From contig RGRP01000034.1 in NCBI GenBank assembly GCA_010021145.1, positions 1-7,623 of the forward strand: a stretch of 7,623 nt of DNA, written 5' to 3'. The position numbers and the translations under genes are program-made. Source of the stretch: Candidatus Fonsibacter lacus (GTDB lineage: Bacteria > Pseudomonadota > Alphaproteobacteria > Pelagibacterales > Pelagibacteraceae). Within the stretch, counting starts at the first letter, position 1. Each line of letters starts with the position of its first letter. Below are positions 1-5,316 of the stretch, piece after piece. A model generated the notes under the pieces. The model saw only the letters and a list, made by a program, of their open reading frames with translations. It was not told the DNA's origin and ran no database searches.

Positions 1-1
1 T

Positions 2-49
2 GGGGATGTTTTTTTCACAAAACAATTTATTAATCAATTAAAATATTAA
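2..49 (+). other. Possible 3' end of a convergent gene
   Basis: Beginning at base 2, a plus-strand frame reads 15 codons (ending in F-I-N-Q-L-K-Y) and stops at TAA 47-49. That would overlap the maf stop codon tail to tail. The stretch is too short to assign to a family, and an AT-rich sequence can stay open this long by chance. The alternative is that a minus-strand gene downstream of maf starts here: the minus strand has a GTG at about 18-16 followed by an open frame to the window edge. I recognise neither reading. Confidence 0.2.
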
Positions 50-624
50 ATTAATCCTTGTGAATTAAGTAAATTATAAGTTTCAAACAAAGGCAAACCA
101 ACTACATTTGAATACGAACCATTAATTCTTTTAATAAATTTTTCAGCATAACCTTGTATCGCATAAGCGCCTGCTTTATCTTTCCATTCATTAGTTGATA
201 GATATTCTTCGATCTCCTGCTCGTTTAATCTTTTAAAAGTTACTTTAGTTATAACTTTTTTAACTTTAATTAAGTTGTTTTTTGCTAAACATACACATGT
301 CAAAACATTATGTTTTCTTCCTGAAAAGAAAGTTAAAAATTGTTTGGCCTCTTCTTTGTCTTTTGGCTTCAAAAAAATTTTATTACTACAAAAAACTATT
401 GTATCAGCTGATAAAATAAATTCTTCTGGGTATTTTTCTAAAGCTTTGAGAGCCTTGTTTTTTGCAACTCTAATACAATATTTTTTAGGATTTTCTTTGC
501 TATTAATATCCTCATTAATCTCTGAAGAATAAATGATTTTTGGAAATATTTTTATATTGTTTAGAAGTTCTATTCTTCTTGGTGATGCAGAGGCTAAAAC
601 AAAACTATGTTTTGTTTCATTCAT
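46..624 (-). CDS. maf: Maf family nucleotide pyrophosphatase
   Basis: Cytoplasmic Maf/YhdE-type protein of 192 aa, a normal full length. Family members hydrolyse non-canonical or excess nucleoside triphosphates (dTTP, UTP, modified bases) to the monophosphate and pyrophosphate; some were first described as septum-formation inhibitors. The motifs are all present: the N-terminal S-x-S-P-R-R substrate loop (residues 12-17), a conserved Lys in the R-V-A-K-N-K-A segment (52-58), S-A-D-T-I-V with the putative catalytic Asp74, S-G-R-K-H at 101-105, and K-A-G-A-Y-A-I-Q-G (150-158) followed by G-S-Y-S-N-V-V-G-L-P-L (169-179). The ATG overlaps the infA stop by one base (TAATG), so translation is probably coupled to infA. 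It is the last visible gene of the minus-strand operon. The family call is firm; whether it prefers dTTP/UTP or another nucleotide cannot be read from the sequence. Confidence 0.95.
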   Translation of the reverse strand: MNETKHSFVLASASPRRIELLNNIKIFPKIIYSSEINEDINSKENPKKYCIRVAKNKALKALEKYPEEFILSADTIVFCSNKIFLKPKDKEEAKQFLTFFSGRKHNVLTCVCLAKNNLIKVKKVITKVTFKRLNEQEIEEYLSTNEWKDKAGAYAIQGYAEKFIKRINGSYSNVVGLPLFETYNLLNSQGLI

Positions 625-842
625 TATTTAAATCTAAAAATGATCCTGCCTTTAGTTAAATCATATGGAGTAACTTCAACCATAACCTCATCACCAGCTA
701 AAACTCTAATTCTGTTCTTTCTCATTTTTCCAGCCGTATGAGCTAAAACCTCATGATTATTCTCTAGTTTAACTCTAAACATAGCATTAGGTAACAACTC
801 TGTTACCAACCCCTTGAACTCCAACATTTCTTCTTTTGCCAT
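624..842 (-). CDS. infA: Translation initiation factor IF-1
   Basis: Complete 72-aa IF-1, the usual length. It is a single S1-type OB fold that binds the A site of the 30S subunit and acts with IF-2 and IF-3 during initiation. Visible family signatures are the M-A-K-E-E start, the L-P-N-A-M-F-R-V-K-L segment (about 17-26), the H-x-A-G-K-M-R-K-N-R-I-R core (about 35-46), the L-A-G-D-E-V turn, and the Y-D-L-T-K-G-R-I-I-F-R end. It starts 2 nt after the hisD stop; an AGGA about 10 nt upstream of the ATG, inside the end of hisD, can serve as ribosome binding site. The infA-maf pairing is common in Alphaproteobacteria. Direct contact with hisD is tighter than usual, because many relatives carry a UPF0262 gene and a small phosphatase gene in between. 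Confidence 0.97.
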   Translation of the reverse strand: MAKEEMLEFKGLVTELLPNAMFRVKLENNHEVLAHTAGKMRKNRIRVLAGDEVMVEVTPYDLTKGRIIFRFK

Positions 843-844
843 AT

Positions 845-2131
845 TTAACTAATCCTAATTCTTATTGATTGAGAGTGAGCAAACAATCCCTCATAATTTG
901 CTAGGTGTATAGCTGATCTTCCTATCTTTTCAAGACCTTGTTTGCTCATTTTAATAACTGAGGTTTTTTTATAAAAATCATAAACAGATAGTCCTGAAGC
1001 AAACCTAGCTGACCCAGCAGTTGGTAAAACATGATTTGGTCCAGCCAAATAATCTCCAATAGCTTCTGGTGAATTTTCTCCTAAAAAAATTGATCCTGCA
1101 TTTTTAATTTGTTTTGCCAAAACTGAATTATTTTTGGTTTTAATCTCAAGGTGCTCTGGCGCTATATCATTTACAACGTTAATAACTTCTTTAAAATTTT
1201 TACAAATTATAATTGCGCTATTATCCTTAATTGCTTTTTTGGCTATTTGCTTTCTAGGCAAAACATCTAAAAATTTATAAATTTTATTTTTAACCTCAAG
1301 ACCAAACTTTAAATTAGTTGTTACTAATATTGCTTGAGATAATTCATCGTGTTCAGCTTGTGACAATAAATCTATAGCTGTTAATGTTGAGTTGTTATTC
1401 TCATTAGCAACTACTGTAATTTCAGATGGTCCTGCAACCATGTCTATGCCTACTTCACCAAAAACTTCTTTCTTAGCAATAGTTACAAAAATATTACCTG
1501 GCCCCACAATTTTATCAACTTTTGTAACGGTATTTGTCCCATAAGCAAAAGCAGCTATTGCCTGGGCGCCCCCTATTTTATAAATCTTTTTTACACCACA
1601 TATTTTAGCTGCATAAACAACGCCGGCATTAATTTTATTATTTGGTGTAGGCATACATAAAGTAATGTTTTTTACACCAGCCACAATCGCAGGGACAGCA
1701 TTCATAATTACTGAACTTGGATAGCTAGCTGTTCCTCCAGGGATATATATTCCTACACTATTTAATGCAGCAACTTTATAAGCCAACTCATTTTTATATT
1801 GGTCAAAATATTTATAACCTTTGATTGATTGTCTTTTGTGAAAGTCTTTAACTCTATCAAATGCAAGTTTAATAGAACTTTTTACAGAAGGATCTAAACT
1901 TTTAATAACTTTATTAATTTCCTTATTACTTAAAATAATATTTTTTTTAGAAACAGCGCTTCTATCAAATTTTTTTTGATAATAAACAATAGCATTGTCG
2001 CCTTTGGCTTTAACGTCTTTAAGAATTTTTTTTACAATATTAGCTTTGTTTGAAAAATTTAATTTTCTGTTTCGAGAAATAAAATCTAGATCTTTTAAAA
2101 ATCTATTTTTATTAAATTTTATAATTTTCAT
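845..2131 (-). CDS. hisD: Histidinol dehydrogenase
   Basis: HisD is a zinc-dependent, NAD-linked enzyme that oxidises L-histidinol through histidinaldehyde to L-histidine, the last two steps of histidine synthesis. With the chosen start it is 428 aa, the normal family length. Zinc ligands are visible as Gln258 and His261 (S-Q-A-E-H-D-E), Asp360 (G-D-Y-L-A-G-P-N-H) and His419 (G-L-F-A-H-S). The catalytic Glu326-His327 pair sits in A-P-E-H-L-E-I, almost exactly at the E. coli numbering. The Y-I-P-G-G nucleotide-binding segment and the V-G-P-G-N and A-G-P-S-E motifs are intact. The ATG at 2131 lies one base after the DUF2948 stop and begins M-K-I-I-K-F. An in-frame ATG at 2179 would add 16 residues and overlap DUF2948 by 47 nt, so it was rejected. 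No other his genes are nearby; an isolated hisD next to murA is typical of Alphaproteobacteria. Confidence 0.96.
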   Translation of the reverse strand: MKIIKFNKNRFLKDLDFISRNRKLNFSNKANIVKKILKDVKAKGDNAIVYYQKKFDRSAVSKKNIILSNKEINKVIKSLDPSVKSSIKLAFDRVKDFHKRQSIKGYKYFDQYKNELAYKVAALNSVGIYIPGGTASYPSSVIMNAVPAIVAGVKNITLCMPTPNNKINAGVVYAAKICGVKKIYKIGGAQAIAAFAYGTNTVTKVDKIVGPGNIFVTIAKKEVFGEVGIDMVAGPSEITVVANENNNSTLTAIDLLSQAEHDELSQAILVTTNLKFGLEVKNKIYKFLDVLPRKQIAKKAIKDNSAIIICKNFKEVINVVNDIAPEHLEIKTKNNSVLAKQIKNAGSIFLGENSPEAIGDYLAGPNHVLPTAGSARFASGLSVYDFYKKTSVIKMSKQGLEKIGRSAIHLANYEGLFAHSQSIRIRIS

Positions 2132-2132
2132 A

Positions 2133-2579
2133 CTAAATCTTATGCTTTGGTTTATAACTGGTTTCCCAAGTTTTTCCAAAATCTTCTAAAGATGAGGCTA
2201 TTTCCTCTGCTTTAATTAATAAAATGCTATCTCCGGAAAAAATTAACCTGATATCAAAATAATTATCTTTAATCTCTGTTTTGATAGCTAGAAATTCAAG
2301 TATCTTAGTCTTTTTTTTAGGATTAATTCCTTTTGATTTAACTTTTATAACATTATCAAAAACAAGAGCGCTACGTATTCTTTTATTTTTTCTAAAAATT
2401 CCTTTTTCAGCATCTTCCCACATGAAACGATTAAATACACAAATAAGTTTTTTAGTTTTTGGTAAAAATTTTATATCGTTCACAACAATTACTGAGTCTT
2501 GCAGATAAGCTGAAAAAACATGCAAGTCCTGAATATCTTCTGCTAATAATTTTAACTTAGAAATATTTTCATTAATCAT
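2133..2579 (-). CDS. DUF2948 family protein
   Basis: 148-aa soluble protein recognised as DUF2948, a small alphaproteobacterial family of unknown function usually found between murA and hisD. The family pattern is visible: L-K-L-L-A-E-D-I-Q-D-L near the N terminus, then A-Y-L-Q-D-S-V, a L-P-K-x-K-K segment, F-N-R-F-M-W-E-D in the middle, R-S-A-L-V-F-D-N-V as a beta strand, an S-K-G-I turn, L-A-I-K, and a C-terminal L-E-D-F-G-K-T-W-E-T-S. There is no signal peptide, membrane segment or clear catalytic motif. The ATG lies inside the end of murA (8-nt overlap) and has a good AGGAG at 2585-2589 with a 5-nt spacer, one of the better ribosome binding sites here. The stop is one base before hisD. 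The recurring location suggests a housekeeping role linked to murA or hisD, but that is inference. Confidence 0.85.
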   Translation of the reverse strand: MINENISKLKLLAEDIQDLHVFSAYLQDSVIVVNDIKFLPKTKKLICVFNRFMWEDAEKGIFRKNKRIRSALVFDNVIKVKSKGINPKKKTKILEFLAIKTEIKDNYFDIRLIFSGDSILLIKAEEIASSLEDFGKTWETSYKPKHKI

Positions 2580-3834
2580 TCACTCTCCTAATATTGGCAC
2601 CACATAAATTAAGCTTTTTTTCTAATTTACTATAACCTCTATCTAAATGATAAATTCTATTAATTGTTGTAATTCCTTTTGCAGATAATGCTGCAAGCAC
2701 TAAACTTACAGATGCTCTCAAATCTGTTGCCATTACTTCTGCGCCATTTAAATTTTTAATTCCTTTTATTGTGGCCTTTTGTTTTTTTATTTTGATATCA
2801 GCACCCATTCTCATTAATTCTGAAACGTGAAGAAATCTATTTTCAAATATTTCTTCATTAATTACCGACAACCCTTTAATCTGAGTGGCTAGAGCCATAA
2901 ACTGAGCCTGCATATCTGTTGGAAATCCAGGATAAGGTTTTGTAATAATTTTAAATGGTTTTAGTTGATGTTTTCTAAAAATAACAAAGGAGTCTTTAAA
3001 TGTTTTAATTTTTGCCCCTATTTTTCTTAGAAGACTAAAAATGTTTTCTAGATGATCATTATTAACATTTTTAATTAATAATTTTCCATTAGTTATCAGA
3101 GCTGCAATCGCATAAGTTCCAGCTTCTATCCTGTCCGGAATAATTTTATGTCTTATTGGATATAAAAAGTTTACTCCCTTTATAATTATTATTCTTTTTG
3201 AATTATATTTTATATCAGCACCACATTTATTTAAAAATTTTATTAAATCTATAATCTCTGGCTCAATTGCGGCGTTACTAATTTTTGTAATTCCTTTAGC
3301 AAGGACTGCAGCTATAATAATACTTTCTGTTGCGCCAACTGAAATTGAAGAAAATTTAATATTAGCACCTAATAAACCTTTTGGTGCACTTGCATCAATA
3401 TAGCCATTTTTAACATTAATTTTTGCACCGAGTTTTTTTAATGCATCTAAATGCAAGTTCACAGGCCTTGCTCCTATAGAGCAACCACCTGGCAAAGAAA
3501 CTCTGGCTTTCCCAAATTTTGCTAATAATGGAGCTAAAACTAAAACTCCAGCTCTCATAGTTTTCATAATTGAATATGGAGCAAAATATTTATCTTTATT
3601 TTTTTTTGATATTTTTAATATTTCTTTGTTTTCATCAAATTCAACTTCTCTTCCTAAAACCTTAATTAAATTAATTAATGTATAGATATCTTTAACTTTA
3701 GGAACATTCTCAAACTGCACTGGATTATCAAATAATAATGAGGATATAATAATGGGAAGACTTGCATTTTTAGAACCTGAAATAACTACTTCACCAGAGA
3801 GTTTCTTTCCTCCCTTAATTAATAGTTTTTGCAT
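2572..3834 (-). CDS. murA: UDP-GlcNAc 1-carboxyvinyltransferase MurA
   Basis: MurA transfers enolpyruvate from phosphoenolpyruvate to UDP-N-acetylglucosamine, the first committed cytoplasmic step of peptidoglycan synthesis. The 420-aa protein has the usual length and double-domain EPSP-synthase-like fold. Lys22-Asn23 lie in the G-S-K-N-A motif. The flexible catalytic loop G-G-C-S-I-G-A-R-P carries Cys118, matching E. coli Cys115, the residue alkylated by fosfomycin, so this enzyme should be of the fosfomycin-sensitive cysteine type. Asp307 in P-T-D-M-Q-A-Q matches the catalytic Asp305. The C-terminal segment has the expected D-L-R-A-S and H-L-D-R-G-Y motifs. It starts 2 nt after dcd with no obvious Shine-Dalgarno site, which suggests translational coupling, and its end overlaps DUF2948 by 8 nt. 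Confidence 0.97.
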   Translation of the reverse strand: MQKLLIKGGKKLSGEVVISGSKNASLPIIISSLLFDNPVQFENVPKVKDIYTLINLIKVLGREVEFDENKEILKISKKNKDKYFAPYSIMKTMRAGVLVLAPLLAKFGKARVSLPGGCSIGARPVNLHLDALKKLGAKINVKNGYIDASAPKGLLGANIKFSSISVGATESIIIAAVLAKGITKISNAAIEPEIIDLIKFLNKCGADIKYNSKRIIIIKGVNFLYPIRHKIIPDRIEAGTYAIAALITNGKLLIKNVNNDHLENIFSLLRKIGAKIKTFKDSFVIFRKHQLKPFKIITKPYPGFPTDMQAQFMALATQIKGLSVINEEIFENRFLHVSELMRMGADIKIKKQKATIKGIKNLNGAEVMATDLRASVSLVLAALSAKGITTINRIYHLDRGYSKLEKKLNLCGANIRRVND

Positions 3835-3836
3835 AT

Positions 3837-4391
3837 TTAAATTTTTGGAAGAGTAACGCCTTTTTGCTTCATATATTTTCCTTTTTTATCAGCATATGAA
3901 GTTTCTGGTTCTTGATCACCTTTTAAAAATACAAACTGACAAGCTCCTTCGTTTGCATAAATTTTTGCAGGTAATGTTGTAGTATTTGAAAATTCAAGAG
4001 TTACATGTCCTTCCCACTCTGGCTCTAGTGGTGTTACGTTAACAATAATTCCACATCTTGCATAAGTGCTTTTGCCAAGACAAATTACTAGGACGTCTCT
4101 TGGAATTTTAAAATATTCAACAGTTCTTGCTAACGCAAATGAATTAGGGGGTATTATACAAACATCAGTTTTTCTTGTTACAAAACTATTTTTTGAAAAT
4201 TTTTTAGGATCTACAAATGCTGAATCTATATTTGTAAATACTTTAAATTCATTAGAAACTCTTGCATCATAACCATAAGAAGAAAGTCCGTAAGAGATTT
4301 TATTTTTCCTTTGTTGTTTTTGAACAAAAGGAGTTATCATTTTTTTTTCTAAGGACATCTTTTTTATCCAATGATCAGATAAAACGCTCAT
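3837..4391 (-). CDS. dcd: dCTP deaminase
   Basis: Dcd deaminates dCTP to dUTP, which dUTPase then converts to dUMP for thymidylate synthesis; it is a homotrimer of the dUTPase fold. The 184-aa length is slightly below E. coli Dcd (193 aa). Signature motifs are S-S-Y-G-Y-D-A-R (37-44), the nucleotide-binding G-K-S-T-Y-A-R-C-G (106-114), and E-P-E-W-E-G-H-V-T-L-E-F-S-N (123-136) with the catalytic Glu at 133. The C-terminal Y-A-D-K-K-G-K-Y segment (about 166-173) is the substrate-covering tail. The ATG overlaps the stop of the upstream 36-aa gene in an ATGA, which indicates coupled translation, and murA follows after 2 nt. Whether it also hydrolyses dUTP (the bifunctional form) cannot be decided with certainty; overall it resembles the Gram-negative monofunctional type. 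Confidence 0.96.
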   Translation of the reverse strand: MSVLSDHWIKKMSLEKKMITPFVQKQQRKNKISYGLSSYGYDARVSNEFKVFTNIDSAFVDPKKFSKNSFVTRKTDVCIIPPNSFALARTVEYFKIPRDVLVICLGKSTYARCGIIVNVTPLEPEWEGHVTLEFSNTTTLPAKIYANEGACQFVFLKGDQEPETSYADKKGKYMKQKGVTLPKI

Positions 4392-4498
4392 GCTTTTCTT
4401 TCTTTAATTTTTTTTAAAAATTCTTTTCTTTTTTTTAAATTCTCTCTAAGGGCCTCTGAAAGACGTTCTTTTTTTAAATCTTTTTGATTGTTAATCAT
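4388..4498 (-). CDS. 36-aa basic mini-protein coupled to dcd
   Basis: A very small open frame with ATG at 4498-4496 and TGA at 4390-4388, encoding 36 residues. The core, E-R-L-S-E-A-L-R-E-N-L-K-K-R-K (about 11-25), is an amphipathic, strongly basic helix. From memory it resembles short conserved proteins of the form L-x-x-A-L-R-x-N-L-x-x-R-K annotated in other Alphaproteobacteria; I know no function for them. Support for coding is the ATGA overlap with dcd, the position in a gene series with almost no gaps, and the fact that a 123-nt hole would otherwise remain. A weak GAG lies a few bases upstream of the ATG. Against it, the region is A/K-rich and could be open by chance. It might act as a leader that couples dcd translation, or as a small nucleic-acid-binding protein; both are inference. 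Confidence 0.7.
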   Translation of the reverse strand: MINNQKDLKKERLSEALRENLKKRKEFLKKIKERKA

Positions 4499-4514
4499 CA
4501 AGCTCAAACACGAA

Positions 4515-4706
4515 CTATTTATTTGGATTTGTTAAATCATCCAAAGTAATAGGTTTATTAATATCGTGCATTTCTTGTTCGGGTTCTTTTGCGGGTATGG
4601 TTGAGGCTCTTTTAGCTTTTCTTAAAGCAAGACGTTCTTTTCTCTTTGCTTCTTTAAGCATAGCTCTTTCTCCACGTTTAGACTTGTAATCATAATGAAT
4701 ACCCAT
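4515..4706 (-). CDS. 63-aa basic protein of unknown function
   Basis: I do not recognise this 63-aa protein. Residues 8-34 form a highly basic, probably helical stretch with 13 Lys/Arg (for example K-E-A-K-R-K-E-R-L-A-L-R-K-A-K-R, 18-33). It is followed by a Pro/Glu-rich hinge (about 38-46) and an acidic tail D-I-N-K-P-I-T-L-D-D-L (48-58). This charge split resembles small ribosome- or RNA-associated proteins, but that is inference. The start is firm because GGAGGAGG lies 7 nt upstream. It follows csp by 33 nt and precedes the 36-aa gene by 16 nt, so it is probably co-transcribed with csp. There is no signal peptide, membrane segment or metal-binding cysteine. Confidence 0.8.
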   Translation of the reverse strand: MGIHYDYKSKRGERAMLKEAKRKERLALRKAKRASTIPAKEPEQEMHDINKPITLDDLTNPNK

Positions 4707-4713
4707 GGGTGAG

Positions 4714-4721
4714 CCTCCTCC
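4714..4721 (-). promoter_or_regulatory. Strong Shine-Dalgarno site of the 63-aa gene
   Basis: The minus strand reads GGAGGAGG at 4721-4714, 7 nt before the ATG at 4706. It is the closest match to the anti-Shine-Dalgarno sequence in the window, where most other genes show weak sites or none. It fixes the start of the 63-aa gene and suggests high translation. Confidence 0.85.
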
Positions 4722-4739
4722 ATCAAAAAAATCTAGTTT

Positions 4740-4949
4740 TTAAACTTTTTTTAAATTTACAGCTGATGGACCTTTTTTTCCATCTTCAATATCAAATGTA
4801 AGAACATCTCCTTCATCAAGATAATCAATTCCTGCATCTTTAACAGCTGACATATGAACAAATACGTCTTTTTGTTTATCGTCTCTCTCAATAAAACCGT
4901 AGCCTTTGCTACCGTTAAACCACTTTACTTTGCCTTTTATGCTACTCAT
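4740..4949 (-). CDS. cspA: Cold shock domain protein (CspA family)
   Basis: A single cold-shock domain of 69 aa, the standard length. CspA-type proteins bind single-stranded RNA or DNA and melt RNA secondary structure, acting as RNA chaperones in cold or during growth. Seen here are K-V-K-W-F-N (7-12), RNP1 K-G-Y-G-F-I (15-20), RNP2 V-F-V-H-M (29-33), and the E-G-D-V-L-T-F strand followed by G-P-S-A-V-N (60-65). The ATG at 4949 gives the usual M-S-S-I-K-G start. An in-frame TTG at 4985 would add 12 non-conserved residues and lies inside a hairpin, so it was rejected. The Shine-Dalgarno match is weak (GAAAG about 14 nt upstream). It is the first gene of the minus-strand operon. Paralogue identity (cspA, cspE and so on) cannot be set, so the symbol is only a family name. 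Confidence 0.93.
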   Translation of the reverse strand: MSSIKGKVKWFNGSKGYGFIERDDKQKDVFVHMSAVKDAGIDYLDEGDVLTFDIEDGKKGPSAVNLKKV

Positions 4950-4981
4950 CTTACGTTTATTTACTTTCGTTATTATGTTGT

Positions 4982-5009
4982 TCAATTTGAATACTATTAT
5001 TCAAAGTGA
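4982..5009 (-). promoter_or_regulatory. Hairpin in the csp 5' leader
   Basis: An inverted repeat: arms 4982-4993 and 4998-5009 pair over 12 bp with one mismatch (4985/5006), closed by a 4-nt loop (4994-4997). The inner 8 bp, TTTGAATA/TATTCAAA, are perfect. If the proposed promoter is right, the hairpin sits within a few bases of the mRNA 5' end and about 32 nt upstream of the csp ATG. Its AU-rich stem should be only marginally stable, which would suit a temperature-responsive leader or a 5'-end stabiliser. It could instead be an operator for a dimeric regulator. Confidence 0.45.
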
Positions 5010-5018
5010 GACTTGTGT

Positions 5019-5045
5019 TTAATAGGTATAATAGTCCATTGTCAA
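5019..5045 (-). promoter_or_regulatory. Candidate promoter of the csp-maf operon
   Basis: On the minus strand a consensus -35 TTGACA lies at 5045-5040, with a -10-like TATTAA at 5024-5019. The spacer is 15 nt, shorter than the ideal 17. An overlapping TATACC at 5030-5025 is too close to that -35 but could pair with an upstream TTAGCA. Transcription would begin near 5012 and give a leader of about 60 nt. The perfect -35 in this AT-rich region makes a promoter likely; the exact -10 is uncertain. Confidence 0.45.
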
Positions 5046-5100
5046 GATTGCTAACCTGTAGCTTGTAATTTTATTGTTTTTATTAGCTAATTATTTAGTT

Positions 5101-5129
5101 TTTAATGTTTATTTAAAAGCAACTATAAA
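5101..5129 (+). promoter_or_regulatory. Weak candidate promoter for tRNA-Thr
   Basis: A TATAAA at 5124-5129 lies 22 nt before the mature 5' end of the tRNA. Seventeen bases upstream, 5101-5106 matches the -35 consensus at only three positions. Such matches are frequent in AT-rich DNA. A promoter is needed here because the neighbouring upstream gene points the other way, but the exact site is a guess. Confidence 0.3.
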
Positions 5130-5151
5130 TTACAAATTTTAAATTTAAAAC

Positions 5152-5227
5152 GCCCACATAGCTTAGTTGGTAGAGCACTTCCATGGTAAGGAAGAGGTGG
5201 CCAGTTCGATTCCGGCTGTGGGCACCA
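5152..5227 (+). tRNA. tRNA-Thr (anticodon GGU)
   Basis: A 76-nt cloverleaf with the CCA end encoded (5225-5227). The acceptor stem GCCCACA/TGTGGGC pairs over 7 bp and the discriminator is A5224. The D arm is GCTT/GAGC, and the anticodon stem CTTCC/GGAAG (5 bp) encloses the loop ATGGTAA. The anticodon GGT at 5185-5187 reads ACC and ACU threonine codons. The variable loop has 5 nt. The T arm has the normal T-T-C-G-A-T-T loop, but its stem GCCAG/CCGGC contains an A-C mismatch at the fourth pair (tRNA positions 52:62), where G-C would be expected. All other hallmarks are normal, so it should be functional. Confidence 0.95.
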
Positions 5228-5303
5228 AAATTTTAAACTTCCCAATGTAATTTTACCAAATATTTAAGCGAAACTTTTAATGGTTTTATAAAGAACATTT
5301 AAA

Positions 5304-5309
5304 TATAAT
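5304..5309 (+). promoter_or_regulatory. Consensus -10 box just before aceE
   Basis: TATAAT is a perfect -10 hexamer that ends 7 nt before the aceE ATG at 5317. Initiation 7-8 nt downstream would fall on or next to the A of the start codon, which would make the mRNA leaderless. No convincing -35 element is seen at the usual distance (5281-5286 is TGGTTT), and no Shine-Dalgarno sequence precedes the ATG. In AT-rich DNA a chance TATAAT is possible. Confidence 0.4.
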
Positions 5310-5316
5310 AAACTCT

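Noticed and set aside
275..532. Plus-strand open frame of 85 codons antisense to maf
   Set aside because: It lies wholly opposite a well-conserved Maf coding region and its product resembles no family. The same holds for plus-strand frames opposite hisD (1995-2189), DUF2948 (2281-2508) and dcd (4066-4272).
2129..2179. Longer hisD start at the ATG at 2179 (444 aa)
   Set aside because: The 16 extra residues are not HisD-like and would overlap DUF2948 by 47 nt. ATG 2131 gives the normal length, and zinc and catalytic residues fall at or within one residue of the E. coli numbering.
4725..4752. A/T-flanked inverted repeat between csp and the 63-aa gene, resembling a terminator
   Set aside because: The core stem AGTTT/AAACT has only one G-C pair and a 2-nt loop, so it is unlikely to terminate transcription by itself; weak attenuation cannot be excluded.
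4947..4985. Longer csp start at the TTG at 4985 (81 aa)
   Set aside because: The extra 12 residues precede the conserved M-S-S-I-K-G start, the codon is TTG without a Shine-Dalgarno site, and it is buried in a hairpin arm.
5137..5150. Perfect 14-bp palindrome of A and T directly before the tRNA
   Set aside because: It contains no G or C and such palindromes are expected in this composition. A role in tRNA leader processing cannot be shown.
5228..5303. Terminator after tRNA-Thr
   Set aside because: No GC-containing stem followed by a T run was found in the gap, so either aceE is partly transcribed by read-through or termination uses another mechanism.
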